Assembly: GCA_036971615.1 (NCBI GenBank)
Contig: JAYKKR010000007.1
Coordinates: forward strand, 1,860,001-1,924,000
Direction of reading: 5' to 3'
DNA from: Amyloporia xantha
Taxonomy: Eukaryota > Basidiomycota > Agaricomycetes > Polyporales > Adustoporiaceae
Length of the DNA: 64,000 bases
In this document: positions 11,861 through 22,973 of the stretch, piece by piece
Layout of the letters: each line of letters begins with the position of its first letter
Position numbering within the stretch: the first letter of the stretch is position 1
The notes under the pieces: generated by a model
The model's input: only the letters and a program-made list of their open reading frames with translations
Database searches by the model: none
Told to the model about the DNA's origin: nothing
Position numbers and translations under genes: made by a program

Positions 11861-13334
11861 ATGCCCTATCCTGGCTACCACGGGACTCCCTCGGCCCCTT
11901 ATCCGTATTTTGGGCAGGGTTATCCACCGCGGTTTACTGCGAACATTCCACCGCGACACCAACAACGAAGCCACAATGGTTCAAATTCCACTGCGTCGAG
12001 CAGCAATGCCACACTCGTCAATGACGAAATGGTACGGCGGCCGTGGCCTGAATTTATGGCCTCGCAAGAGACTGCTCCCGTTGAATCCAAGGCTTTGACT
12101 CATTTGGAATGGGTACAACAATTCGCGGAGCAAGCGCGACAAGCACATCTCCGGAATTCGGGACATCCAGTCTTCGCTCCTGCATCGTCTCCATTCAATC
12201 CGCACGCCGTGCCGTTTGTACCTGCTGCCATCCGTGCACACGCAGCTGCTGCCGCAGCCGCACCGCCAGAGTCTCCGACGTACGGATTAGAGGTAGAGAC
12301 ATGTCACTTCCAGGTGCAGCATCCCTGGGTATCCAACTTGAGACGTGGTTCCGTCACAAGTGACACAAAGGTACGCCGAGTACAAACCGAGCTTGTCGTC
12401 AGCATGGGTCCTTGGGACGCCGTAACAATGGCAGATCTGTGTACAAAGTTGAGCGACCGTGCAGCAGAAGGCTTCGGCCCAGAGCTAGCGACGGTCGCTC
12501 CCTTTGCACGCGACCTGTACGATTGTTTCAAGAGTGAGCTAGGCGAGCCGCGTGCTCTCCAGTTTTGTGATCATCTTCGCGAATCCGTGCTAGCTGAATA
12601 CATAGCATGGTGGAAGGCGGTAAGCCCCACTGTTGCATCCCAGGCTGGAATTCATACTGATTGTCCCATCTAGGATTTGCCCACGTCAGTGATTCACTTG
12701 AAATACCAAGACAAAGTGAAGGCGCAAGCTTTCCTATCTTCCGCTCTCGCTGTAGCGGCCTTCGTCGCTGATCTCTTCGTCCAGCGGCTTATCCTCCCGG
12801 AATTCGTCCACCATTGTCTGAGCCTACTTACCAGGGACCTGCGCGTAATCGAGCAGCTCCACGCTGTCCACGCCATCATCTCGCATGCAGATGAACACCT
12901 GTATGAGACGCGAGCAATGACATCACTAATGGCTGCATTAGCAGCCAAGGGTGCAGCGCTTCAGAATGGTGCTAGTGCAGTCGGTCAAACGTTTGACAAA
13001 ACGGAAGTAGAAGCTTGCGTCCAGGTCAGCCTCGTTATCTGCCTGCTCGCTCTGTGCAAAATGTACTAACCTGGTACTGTTGTAGGATATCCTTGGCACC
13101 ATACACAAATGGGCGGGGGCGAGATCTGTGCCTCCCTCTACCGAAAGAAATGTTGATGGCAAGGCGGACTATTTATATGACTCGTCAAAGCGCACAGCGG
13201 TTCCCCCGCCTGCAGCACTACCGGGGCCGAATGGTGAACACCTCGATGCTCCGCGGACTGACCAGTCCCCAGGATCAATAACCTACAGCGATATAGCAAA
13301 AAAAGACCCAGATGTAGCACAGGTTACCATGTAG
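11861..13334 (+). CDS. MIF4G-like helical-repeat protein, function unknown
   Basis: Three exons (11861-12619, 12674-13024, 13086-13334) join in frame to 452 residues. The first 90 or so residues are low-complexity, rich in Pro, Tyr, Ser and Asn, with an Ala run near residue 130. The central part, around VADLFVQRLILPEFVHHCL and then EQLHAVHAIISHADEHLYE, follows the helix pattern of MIF4G (eIF4G middle-domain) proteins, including the usual phrase for loss of a binding helix pair. The C-terminal 80 residues are polar and probably disordered. Proteins of this kind bind eIF4A-type helicases or RNA, but no specific eIF4E- or PABP-binding motif is visible, so the role is an inference. The start was chosen because it is the first ATG after the TATA-like box and gives an intact frame. 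Confidence 0.7.
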
Positions 13335-13552
13335 CACTACACTTACGCATGCCATCGACTTCTCGTCAAATTTCTTACCTAGAAGCTGTTAGTTTACACG
13401 AACTGGCCGCTTTACTCCTCTGTCTATGTGTCCTCTGAATGTCCCAGTAGATTGATTCATCATATACATCCCGTTATTCCTTGTTTTACCTGCTATTGTT
13501 CGTGAGCGGATGCATAATTTTCCATTCAATTGCTTACATCCCGACGACAACT
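13335..13552. other. Short convergent intergenic spacer
   Basis: About 220 nt between the stop codons of the MIF4G-like gene and the prenyltransferase gene; presumably overlapping 3' UTRs. Confidence 0.5.
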
Positions 13553-15115
13553 TCATGGCTTACGAGCGGGGATGTGCTCCCGTCCCCAACGCGCTGTTTC
13601 ATCCGTAGCATTCCACAGCACATCCAGTGTAGGAAGCTTCCACGTATCATCTGCCTCGGGCGGTGGATAAATTGCAAGCGCTGCCAACGAGAGATACGTA
13701 TGATACGGATCTGCGTCCCATTGCAAGTGTTATGTATTGAGATCTCAGACTGCGAGAAGAATGGGAGCGCACCTGCACGTTCTGAAGGCGCCTTCGCAAT
13801 ACCGCCAAATTTGAATTGGCAGCTACCCAAGAACGACGCGAGTGCAGTTGAGTCTACAAGGTCAGCTGCGCCGAGAATCTGGAGCAGTTTAGTCATACGT
13901 CATTAGTTATCGGTCAGCACGATCTGCCGAGAAGGACGCGGACGGACGTTCAATGCAGCACCACACCAGAAACAATAACACGCATCCGAAAGCTTGTTGG
14001 TGCGTCCACAAAAGCCACCGGACGGGGTCTGGTTCTGAACTAACCAGCGAATCGTTCTCGCACGCTCGTCGAACGATATCCGATTTTCAAGAGGTGAGGC
14101 CGGAGTGGATGGTGCGAGACGGAGAGATGCCACTGCACAATATGTCGTTCCGCCTGCAGGTTCTCCTGTCAATTATAGATGGATACAGCAGATAGCGAAA
14201 ACAATCCCACCTAAAGCTTCGCCAAATGGCGCCTGGCCGTACCCGCCCTCGTGGCTCTGAGAATGCGGCGGTGAGCTTGGGGATCATCGGATCAACTATA
14301 ACCTACCGCACACCTCTTGATGTACGAAATAGCATTGTCAATATTTATTCCGGACCAGTCATCTAACAGACTGCTGATCACGAAGGCGCAATACGCTGTT
14401 CGCAGATCCGACTCGCCACCGTTCGGCAGGGCGGAAAAGCTGATAGACCCACGTTTAGCAATTCATAGCGGGGTCAATGAGCTCGCATATTGTACCTGCC
14501 GTCCTCGTGTTGACACGCACGAAGAAACGCAAGGATTCCTGGTCGATCCAGCTTCGTAAAATCGTCTCGAAGAATCGCCAGCGAAAGCAAAGCGGTATAA
14601 GTCATAATCAGATGGGGTGCGTCGTATTCAGAATATTCGTCCTATATCCAGCCGAAAGCTCAGACTAAAGACACTCACGCACATACAAACGGTAGGGAGC
14701 AAGAACACACCGATCGATCTTGCGGGGTCACATAGGCGCTGGGCTTGAAGCCGGTGCCATATTTCCCGTCTGGAAATAGCAAGACTTCGTTCATTCTAGA
14801 AAAGAATTAGAAGTAACAGTTACGGACGAGTCTGCTGCTCCCATAACCAATTCCTCCATGTCTCGCGCTCTGTGGGTGTTGACTTGGACTCGAGAGTGCC
14901 TAGTAAGTCCATTGTCCCAAGACCGTAAAACACTAGAGCGACTCTAGGAATGATGGTAATTAGTATGAATATAAGATCGCAAAAATGCAAGCCGATATGC
15001 ACCGCGATGAATCCATTTCCACCTGGGAGAAGGGAAGGCCAGAGAGGCATAGCTTGCAATGCAATACATGGCCAGTCCTCGCAAGTCGGGGTAGAGAAGG
15101 GTCCTGACCAGACAT
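13553..15115 (-). CDS. CDC43: Geranylgeranyltransferase type-1 beta subunit
   Basis: Transfers geranylgeranyl to CaaX proteins such as Rho/Cdc42 GTPases, as a heterodimer with the alpha subunit (RAM2). From ATG at 15115 the N-terminus reads ARTGHVLHCKLCLSGLPFSQ and continues into VALVFYGLGTMDLLG, the conserved opening of this family. Later exons carry the prenyltransferase repeats: SHEGGYGQAPFGEAL, GEPAGGTTYCAVASL, GGFCGRTNKLSDACYCFWCG and FKFGGIAKAPSERADPYHTY. Zn ligands expected in the family (Asp and Cys in SDACYCFWCG, His in DPYHTY) are present. The end (REHIPARKP, then TGA at 13553-13555) lies close to the family's usual C-terminus. At least seven short introns; those I could join keep frame. 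Identity is well supported; exact middle exon edges around 14300-14480 are less certain. Confidence 0.9.
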
Positions 15116-15955
15116 CTTCTAGGCTTCTTATACTTACAGAACGGTACTGCAAAGGAGGGAATTTGGTGATACTGGGGGGCGGATAAGATGTGCGGCGGCG
15201 GAATATTGTACCTGCCCTCCGGTGTGGTTAGGAAGATTTTCTTTCTCCGAAAACGTTGTAGCCTATGACAAATCGTAGTATTGTTTGCGGAGTTCCGAAT
15301 GTTGTTAGGAGTATCTTGTACATTTGACCTCCGAATATTTGGAGTACATTCATTAACATTCTGACTGACGATCGGAGGTCCAAATTAACACAAAATGAAC
15401 CTTACAATGCTCGCGACTCCGAAAACGGTATTAACGTTTGTTAGTATAAGCAGCAGCAATTTCGGAGACGGGACATCCTCCTGAAATTTCATGTCCGGGT
15501 ACACCGGGGGCGACATATACTATTTGACCTTCGGGTGTGCGGAGAAGGTGATAACAGTTTCGCATAGCGGGATAAAAGGTACATATGGAGCCCGAATACG
15601 GGGTTTTCATAGGTCTGTTTTACAACGGTCATCCATTATTCTGAGATCTATAAAATCCCCACCACGTCGATCCAATTCTGGTCTAGTTTCCAGTGGCATG
15701 AAATTGGGCGTTGCCTCGAGTGGCAGTATTTTGCCCTCGCACATCTCACTAGTAAGTACTACTTGTCCCCCGGTGTGAAGTGCTTTTGATAAGATAGCAG
15801 AAAGGTCATAAGCGGAAATACTAGATTCAGATAATCGAGATCTTTATGGGCGCTTGCCGCGTGATTTTGTGGGGCAGGGCCCGCAGGGGACACAGTGAGT
15901 ATATGCTGCATGTTCTCTCACTGTTCTCTCACCGGTCTGTTCGCTTGTGTCTGAG
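15116..15955. other. Spacer with unexplained minus-strand open stretches
   Basis: Between the divergent prenyltransferase and lipase genes. On the minus strand, an open frame at about 15592-15836 reads like protein (SAYDLSAILSKALHTGGQVV near its start, RRGGDFIDLRIMDD near its end). A second short frame near 15432-15563 contains LLRTPEGQIVYVAPG, and a third near 15189-15260 contains FLTTPEGRYNIPPP. No start codon context or full gene could be assembled. It may be a small unrecognised gene or a relic. Confidence 0.3.
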
Positions 15956-17883
15956 ATGCAAACACTATGGTTTCCAGCTCCTGTATTTATACTACTACGC
16001 CGAGTTGTCAATCTAGTGTCAACTCTATCAATTTCTCACCACTACCTCCGACCAAGAGTCACGGACATTGGGGATAATCATGACACTGGGGAGCATCCTG
16101 TGAAGCTGTGGGAGGCCTTCAAATCTTTGCAATGGCCTACTTGGATTAACACTGAACGAAACCTATCCTCTATGCCGACCTCTGCGACCTCAGACAGGAA
16201 CGCAGAGGTGACAAGGCCGCCCGAAAGCCATCGCAAACCGGACATTCAAGATTCCCCTCGGCCGAGGCCACCACCGGACGATATCATCCATAAGCTTCTG
16301 AACAACCCAGCTTTGTATGACCCAGTGAGAAAGCCGCGGTATCCTATCGCACTCTGCCATGGTACGCCCTTCGCGTTCCGATCGGTGCGAAGTGACGCCA
16401 ACCTGAGCCAGGGCTTTACGGGTTCGACGTGCGCGGCCCTTCCGCGTTTCCCATACTCCAGCAACATTACTGGTCAAACGTCCTGAGCATCTTGAGAGAT
16501 AAGGTCGGCGCTGAAGTCATCGTGACGTCTGTACCTAGGTACGAGGATGTTCTTGGGTCTCCATAGCGCGACTGATAGCGAGCACCGTTCAGCACGGGAT
16601 CAATCGCGTCCCGGGCACAGAGTATGGATCTGCTCCTTCGCGAGAAGGCTTATGGCCGAGGCATCAACTTCATGGCTCATTCCATGGGTGGACTCGACTG
16701 CCGACACCTGATATCACACATCAGGCCGGTGGATTACACGCCGCTCTCCTTGACGACAATTGGTACTCCACATCGTGGTAGTCCGTTCATGGACTGGTGC
16801 AGAGTGCGCATTTTTGCGAAGGACCAGAATTCTGCTAACTGGTATTTACAGGAGAACATTGGAATCGGGCGGCTTCGCCAGAAGGAGCAGGCTGCGTATG
16901 CCGCAGGGGAACTGGCAGAGAGGGACAGACAAGGACTACCTTCAACAGAACCCCCATCAGTCAGAAAGGAGCAGAAACCGCCACCATCCAAGTCGACGCT
17001 TTCGTTGGCGGCGCTTCCTTCATCCTTCACAACGCTTCTACTTTCTTTGCTCGACTCGCCCGCCTACGCGAACCTTACCTCCACGTACCTCACCACCGTC
17101 TTCAATCCGTCTACTCCCGACCACCCATCTGTCAAGTACTTCAGTATTGCTGGACGCATTGCAAACCTCAACATCTGGCATCCGCTGTGGCTGCCGAAGA
17201 TGGTGCTCGATGGATTTGAAGAGCGCGAGCGCGAACGACTGCGAAAGGCAGGGGATCCGCGCTGGTCACAGAGCGAGGAATGGGGCCACGACGGGCTCGT
17301 CACCATCCAAAGCGCGCGGTGGGGCGAGTTTCTCGGTGCTCTAGAAGGGTGCGATCACTGGGAGCTGCGTGGTGCGCGGGGCATCGAGGTAGATCTGCCG
17401 TCGGTGTCTGTGCCGGGGCTGAACATAACGCTGGGCGGGGGCAAGTCGGAGGAGGGTGGGCAGAAGGAGAGCGACGGGTGGAACCTGGCGGACTGGGGCA
17501 AATTTGTACGTGTATGGAAGCGGGAGGAGAAGGCCGCTGCGAAGAGCGCCGGCGCTAGCATCAGTGAGCGGAAGCACGAGGAAAGGAGGGCTCGCGAGAG
17601 CGGCCGCGCAGGCTTGGGCGAGAAGGAGCACGCAGACGAAGTGCTCAAGGCATCGACGGAGAAGCTATCCGCGGTGTTCGATTGGATCGTCGAGCAAGTC
17701 CCGTCAAATCCGCTGTCCTCCGGATCGTCGGATTCCGCAAGAGGTGAGTCAACGTTGAAGGTGGGCAATGCAGACCTGGAAAAGGGTAGAAAGCAGACCG
17801 AGCGCAGTGACCTGGCTACCAAGACAGACTTGGAGAGATTCTACGTCGCGTTGTGCAGGAAATTGTACGATGAGGGCCTGTAA
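15956..17883 (+). CDS. Alpha/beta-hydrolase, putative triacylglycerol lipase
   Basis: Exons 15956-16361, 16412-16538, 16593-16803 and 16852-17883 join in frame. The hydrolase core begins with PIALCHGLYGFD (oxyanion region). The nucleophile elbow is AHSMGG, followed by IGTPHRGSPFMDW, as in fungal triacylglycerol lipases. Likely acid and base are Asp in HDGLV and His in CDHWELRG. The N-terminus (MQTLWFPAPVFILLRR) is hydrophobic and could be a mitochondrial or membrane targeting segment. After the catalytic His comes a charged linker of about 100 residues rich in Lys/Glu, which is unusual, then a conserved-looking DLERFYVALCRKLYDEG end. The intron at 16804-16851 is 48 nt with no stop, so its retention would add 16 residues. 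ATG 15956 was preferred over an upstream in-frame GTG. Confidence 0.85.
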
Positions 17884-18084
17884 ATTGATATTTTATAATC
17901 TTGCATTCAAGTTCTGTATTTTCGATCGACGTTGCCCCGATCGGGGAAACCCGAACTCTGGTTCAAGTTGGAAGTTGCTGTGGTTCTTGTCTCGTCGAGA
18001 CTCGACACTTCGCCATAAGCTTGTTCTTGTATCCACGAACTTCTTTCCTGATTTGCTACCATGATTCATTCAAACACTACTATC

Positions 18085-19975
18085 ATGGATATTGTCAAGC
18101 CAGATGCTCCTGTTGGGGCTCTCAGTGCACAGCAATTGGCAGCGTCGTTACTGGACAGACTGGACCAGCACAGTCATCTTCTGAGGTACGATACAACTTC
18201 CGTTTGGCGTTTCGTATGTAATCCTGATACCTAGTATATTCTCCTGCAGCGATCCAGTTGTGAGTTCATTTTTCAAAATCTCGGAATGCCTTTACAATTA
18301 ATGTTGTTCTGACCTCAATTTTAGCTGGATGTCATTCATCGCATGTTGATTTGCTCGATCTCCATTGTCCGCCGCCGGATCAATTCTCGACGCTCGATTA
18401 ACCAGCTACCTCCAGAGATCTTAGGTCTTATATTCAAGTTTATTCCGTCTCGTCCTGTCATTCAGTACTCCCGAGGACCTCTTTTCATGTGGCCGAACGC
18501 TTCCATTGGTACTACCCACGAATTGACTAAATTGACATGCGTTTGTCGCCACTGGCGCGAAGTCGCTGTGACTTATCGGTCTCTCTGGACCAATATTAGT
18601 GACCGTAGCTGGGTACTCGACATGATGTTAAAAAGGTCCGGGACAGCGTCACTGAAAGTACGCGTCAAAGACGTCCCCACTCGGTCGGCGGTAGACTTGT
18701 TTAGTTCTGCTGGTTCGCGTATACAGGAGCTCTATCTTCTCAACGTCAACAACATGCTCGAGCTCAACTGCGGCGATGGGATCGAGAAATACATCAACTT
18801 CACTCCCACGAGACTTCAGCATCTAACTTTGGCTACCGATGGTGATCGACGAGATTATAACATATCCCCTCGTCTTTTCGCCAGTGATGCACCCAATCTC
18901 AGGTCACTCACTCTCCAGTCTTTGTCTTGGCTTCCTCAAAACCAGTTCTTTAACCTGACCCAGCTTTGTATCTACGACCGTCGAAGAGGAGGGCCTAACT
19001 ACGAGTGTTTCATGACTGCCTTTCAGGTCTCGGAATTCCTTGCTTTTCTTGCTGGTTGTCCTAAGCTGCAAGACCTGACGCTGGTCGACATCTGGGTTGA
19101 TAGCAGGCGCGACCGCGAAGAAGATGCACAGGCTGTAGTCACTCTCAATAATTTACGTAGGCTTTCTCTAGGCAGAATGATTCCTCGTCTCGTCCTCTTC
19201 CTCGTCTCCCACGTCGTCAATCCTGCTGGAGTGGCAACCCGTATCTTTGGAATGACTTGCGGGGATCGCGAATTCCTACCGAGGTTGTCTACCATGCTCC
19301 CAATCCAAGGCATGAACAAGCTCCACCTGTCTGTCGGCCCTGGAAAGTCCTTCATCTTCGCGCCGACCACGGCTTCTCGCGGTCTTTGCGTTGAGTTCAA
19401 CCAGTGTCCTATGCCTTGTACTCACTGCCAGGAATGGGCGTCGCATCTATGGGCTCACTGGTCTCTCTTATCAGTACACGAGCTCTGGCTGACTGATCGT
19501 CTTCACCTGTCGAGATTCATGGGACTAGAACGCCTGGTGCGCAATCTGCCAAACGTCACCACCCTCTTCATCTGTCAATTCGAAACCGATGAACAGAAGC
19601 GGGCGAACTTCAGGTCCGAGCTCGACCGTCTTATCATTACTCTGACGACGCCTCGTCCTTCTCCTGCCGATTACTTGCTCTTCTGTCCTCATCTTACTAC
19701 TTTGCATGTCTGGTTCTGTGAACAACCGGTTGAGCCTTCGCTTCTCGTCAAGTTCGCCGCCGCGCGGGCCCAAGCTGGGTCATCCGATTCAGCATCTCAT
19801 CATCGAATGCGCACATCCCGGTCCCTACGATTCTTCTTTGAATTTCGACTCCGCCTTTGCTGTTCTCAAGACGCATGTCAATCGGGTGGATTTCATAATA
19901 TCTAGTGAGCCTCCGGCGAGGGAAGTACCCTTGGCATGTACCACCGGCATACACGAGTTCTGGCCAGCTTGGTAG
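18085..19975 (+). CDS. F-box protein with leucine-rich-like C-terminal region (late frameshift)
   Basis: Starts MDIVKPDAPVGAL at 18085. Exons 18085-18185, 18250-18259 (10 nt) and 18325 onward join in frame. The F-box is INQLPPEILGLIFKFIPSRP with the following VCRHWREVAVTYRSLWTNI, the usual Agaricomycete form. F-box proteins recruit targets to SCF ubiquitin ligases; the long remainder has LRR-like segments (LRSLTLQSLSWLP and LRRLSLGRM) that would bind substrate. Near 19776-19785 the expected C-terminus (PIQHLIIECAHPGPYDSS, ending HEFWPAW) continues in the neighbouring frame, so the sequence as given carries one extra base there or the gene is decaying. Without correction the protein ends at 19905 in unrelated residues. 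Confidence 0.8.
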
Positions 19976-20461
19976 CTCGAGCCTGGCCCTCCCTCTGCCA
20001 TAGCGACAAACTACATTACTATCCCATCCCATTGAACTTTCAATACTTCCAAATTTCGGACTTGGCTGCATTGTTTTGAATTTCTATCCAATTTTCTTAC
20101 GATCGACAGTAGCAATGTTCGTTGTGTTTGACTCTCGTACCCTGTTGAACGTTTTGTCATATGGACCGTCCATTGGCTAGTTGTTCCTAACGATTTACAA
20201 TCGCTCGGCTCACATTTCGTGAACTGTGCATGCATATGGAATTATTTTGCGGACCGACCAACCTGAGGATTAGAGCAAGTAAACTGTAAACACGATGTAG
20301 GTAAACGCCCAAACCCGGCGATAGATCGGAGACCATCGGGAGGTAAACTCCGACAAGCGATATTCGATCGGAGAGTGAATTGTCGTCATCTGTCCTCGTT
20401 GACCGAAATCCTCCGAGCAACATTTCTGTCGTTGACGAACTCTTATTATTCGACGGCCTTG
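19976..20461. other. Intergenic, F-box gene to MPP beta
   Basis: No coding signal beyond short shadow frames. It must hold the F-box 3' end and the promoter of the processing peptidase gene; no clear TATA box was seen. Confidence 0.5.
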
Positions 20462-22039
20462 ATGGTTTCAAGAACGCTTTCCGCCTCCCTCGGGCGTGCT
20501 ATTCGCAGCGCAGCGCGCACTCAGGTAGGTTTATTGCAACATAAACAGCGCCATTATTAACCGCAAATTCAGCGGCCATTGCGTTCGTTCGCGACAGCGG
20601 TCAACATTCCCAGCCCCATCACAGAGACGACAACTCTCTCTAATGGATTGACTGTTGCGACGGAGTCAAATCCGCATGCGCAGACTGCAACGGTTGGTGT
20701 GTGGATTGACGCGGGCTCGAGGGCGGAGACGGACAAGACGAACGGAACCGCTCACTTCCTCGAGCACATGGCCTTCAAGGGCACCAACCGCCGCGCCCAG
20801 CACGCACTCGAGCTGGAGGTAGAGAACATCGGCGCGCACCTGAACGCTTACACCTCGCGAGAGCAGACGGTATACTACGCCAAGAGCTTCCGCAAGGACG
20901 TCGGCGTGGCCGTGGACATCATCAGCGACATTCTTCAGAACTCGAAGCTGGAGAACTCTGCTATCGAGAGGGAGCGGGATGTCATCTTGCGGGAGCAGCA
21001 GGAGGTCGACAAACAGCTGGAGGAGGTCGTCTTTGACCACTTGCACTCGGTCGCCTTTGCTGGTACGTATGTCAGACTTACAGCGTCGACCGTTACTCAT
21101 AGCAATCTAGGTCAACCGCTTGGCAGGACTATTCTCGGTCCCAAAGCCAACATTTTGTCCATCAGCCGTGATGATCTTGCGTCGTACATCAACACGAACT
21201 ACACCGCTGACCGCATGGTACTTGTTGGCACTGGTGGGGTTGAGCACCAGGAACTCGTCAAGCTGGCCGAGCAGCACTTCTCGACGCTCCCTGTTTCCAA
21301 GAACCCTATTCCCCTCGGCCGCCTGTCACACCCCAAGACCAAGTTTGTTGGCCAGGAGGTGCGGATACGAGATGACTCTATGCCGACAGCACACGTTGCG
21401 GTCGCGGTAGAGGGCGTCGGCTGGAGCTCGCCCGACTACTTCCCGATGCTTGTTATGCAGTCCATATTCGGTAACTGGGACCGGTCGCTCGGTGCAGCAG
21501 GGCTGATGTCGTCGCGGTTGTCACACATCATCTCGTCGAATAACCTCGCCAACAGCTTCATGTCCTTCTCGACGTCGTACTCAGACACTGGCCTGTGGGG
21601 TATTTACCTTGTGACGGAGAACAACATGAACTTGGACGACCTCATGCACTTCACGCTCAAGGAGTGGACCAGAATGTCGATCGGCCCGTCAGAGGTCGAG
21701 GTTGAGCGTGCAAAGAGTCAGCTCAAGGCAAGCTTGCTGCTCAGCTTGGACGGCACGACTGCTACTGCGGAGGACATTGGCCGACAGCTTGTTACAAGTG
21801 GTCGCCGCATGACACCTAAACAGATCGAGCATGCAGTGGATGCCGTCACTCCTGCGGAGATTAAGCGAGTCGCGCAGAAGTACTTGTGGGACCAAGATGT
21901 GAGTCGTCTTCACTGATTTGAACCTTCGTGAGCTTAACATTTGTCCTTCTCATAGATCGCTATTGCTGCCATGGGTCCCATCGAGGGTCTGTTGGACTAC
22001 AACCGTATCCGTGCAGACATGTCATCGTTGTTATACTAG
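20462..22039 (+). CDS. MAS1: Mitochondrial processing peptidase beta subunit
   Basis: Catalytic subunit of the matrix peptidase that removes presequences from imported mitochondrial proteins; it works with the alpha subunit and is an M16 metallopeptidase. Exons 20462-20524, 20573-21062, 21111-21898 and 21956-22039 give exactly 474 residues, normal for the family. The N-terminus (MVSRTLSASLGRAIRSAART) is a basic, Ser/Arg-rich mitochondrial targeting sequence. The inverted zinc motif HFLEH is intact, followed by MAFKGTNRR, and the distal Glu of the zinc site lies about 76 residues on, as usual. The family end AMGPIEGLLDYNRIR is present. The coding part is GC-richer than its surroundings, consistent with high expression. 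Confidence 0.96.
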
Positions 22040-22973
22040 ATCTCACGCGAGGTGAGCTATCTTTTTCTTGAAATGTGATCATATTATTTACGCAAAAGCC
22101 AATTGTAGGAACAATTAGGGATAGACGTAAAAGTAGTCGTTACTTCCGCTCTGTCCTTAGATAGGGTAGTGGGGTTAATTCTCTTGCCTTTTCGCGTGTC
22201 GTCGAGTGTGCGCAAGCATTTTGTGAAGACCGACTTCTAGCAATTTTTATAATTGGGCTGCTCAAGTGAGTTATAGAAATGATATTACCCTCCAGCCCCA
22301 CAACACGGTTCCTCAATATTTCGCAGGAGTACCATTGATTCAATCGAGGCGGTTCTCAGTAAGATAAGAGAGACGTCCATCTGTGGCCTTGATGTGGGCG
22401 TTATGTAACTGTTGCCTGGCAGTCGTGGGTATACGCCGGCGTCATTTCGCTTTCTCATGAGATTGAGCTTATAGCTTGAATGCGAGTGGACTAATACAAC
22501 ATATTGAGAATACTTGGCAACAGCTCGCCTTGCGGAACCTCAGGAACCTCAGTGGGCTGAAGCCAGCATCGATTTGAAGCCAGTGGGATGGTAGCACCCG
22601 CGGAAAAGTACTCATGACACTGACAGACCACAATGATGGCGGGAGCGCTTGGTAGCTTTGATTTGCCCAGGTGAGCCTTCATGTCTTGTCGCGTCACAGT
22701 TCTTTGCTCGTTCCTTTGTTCATTCCCGCATGTTATCTACCTGCAACTCAGTCTTACCTCGTATCTAATTTTCCTATACGTCTAGCTCATGACTGGCCAC
22801 AAGGATGGAAGCTTCTGCCACCAGAGACCGACATTTCCTGTGCGGCTTCTGTCAGCGTCCATGGGATTGACAGTTGTACATATCAGAATCAGTCCATTGG
22901 CACATGATATCATCAGGAGGGTGTGGTCGGATGAGTGAGTGGGGGAGCTCTCGCTGCCTTTCTCACCCGTGCA
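22040..22973. other. Spacer, includes unresolved 5' exon(s) of the arrestin-like gene
   Basis: The first 550 nt look non-coding. A possible first exon begins with two ATG codons at about 22632 (MMAGALGSFDLP) and ends at a GT donor near 22670, but I could not join it to the conserved exon with confidence. Confidence 0.35.

Noticed and set aside
15947..15955. Upstream in-frame GTG as the lipase start
   Set aside because: Nuclear fungal genes start at ATG; the ATG at 15956 is only nine bases on and leaves the same protein.
17341..17822. Long antisense frames over the lipase 3' half
   Set aside because: Typical shadows of a GC-rich coding strand; no conserved features.
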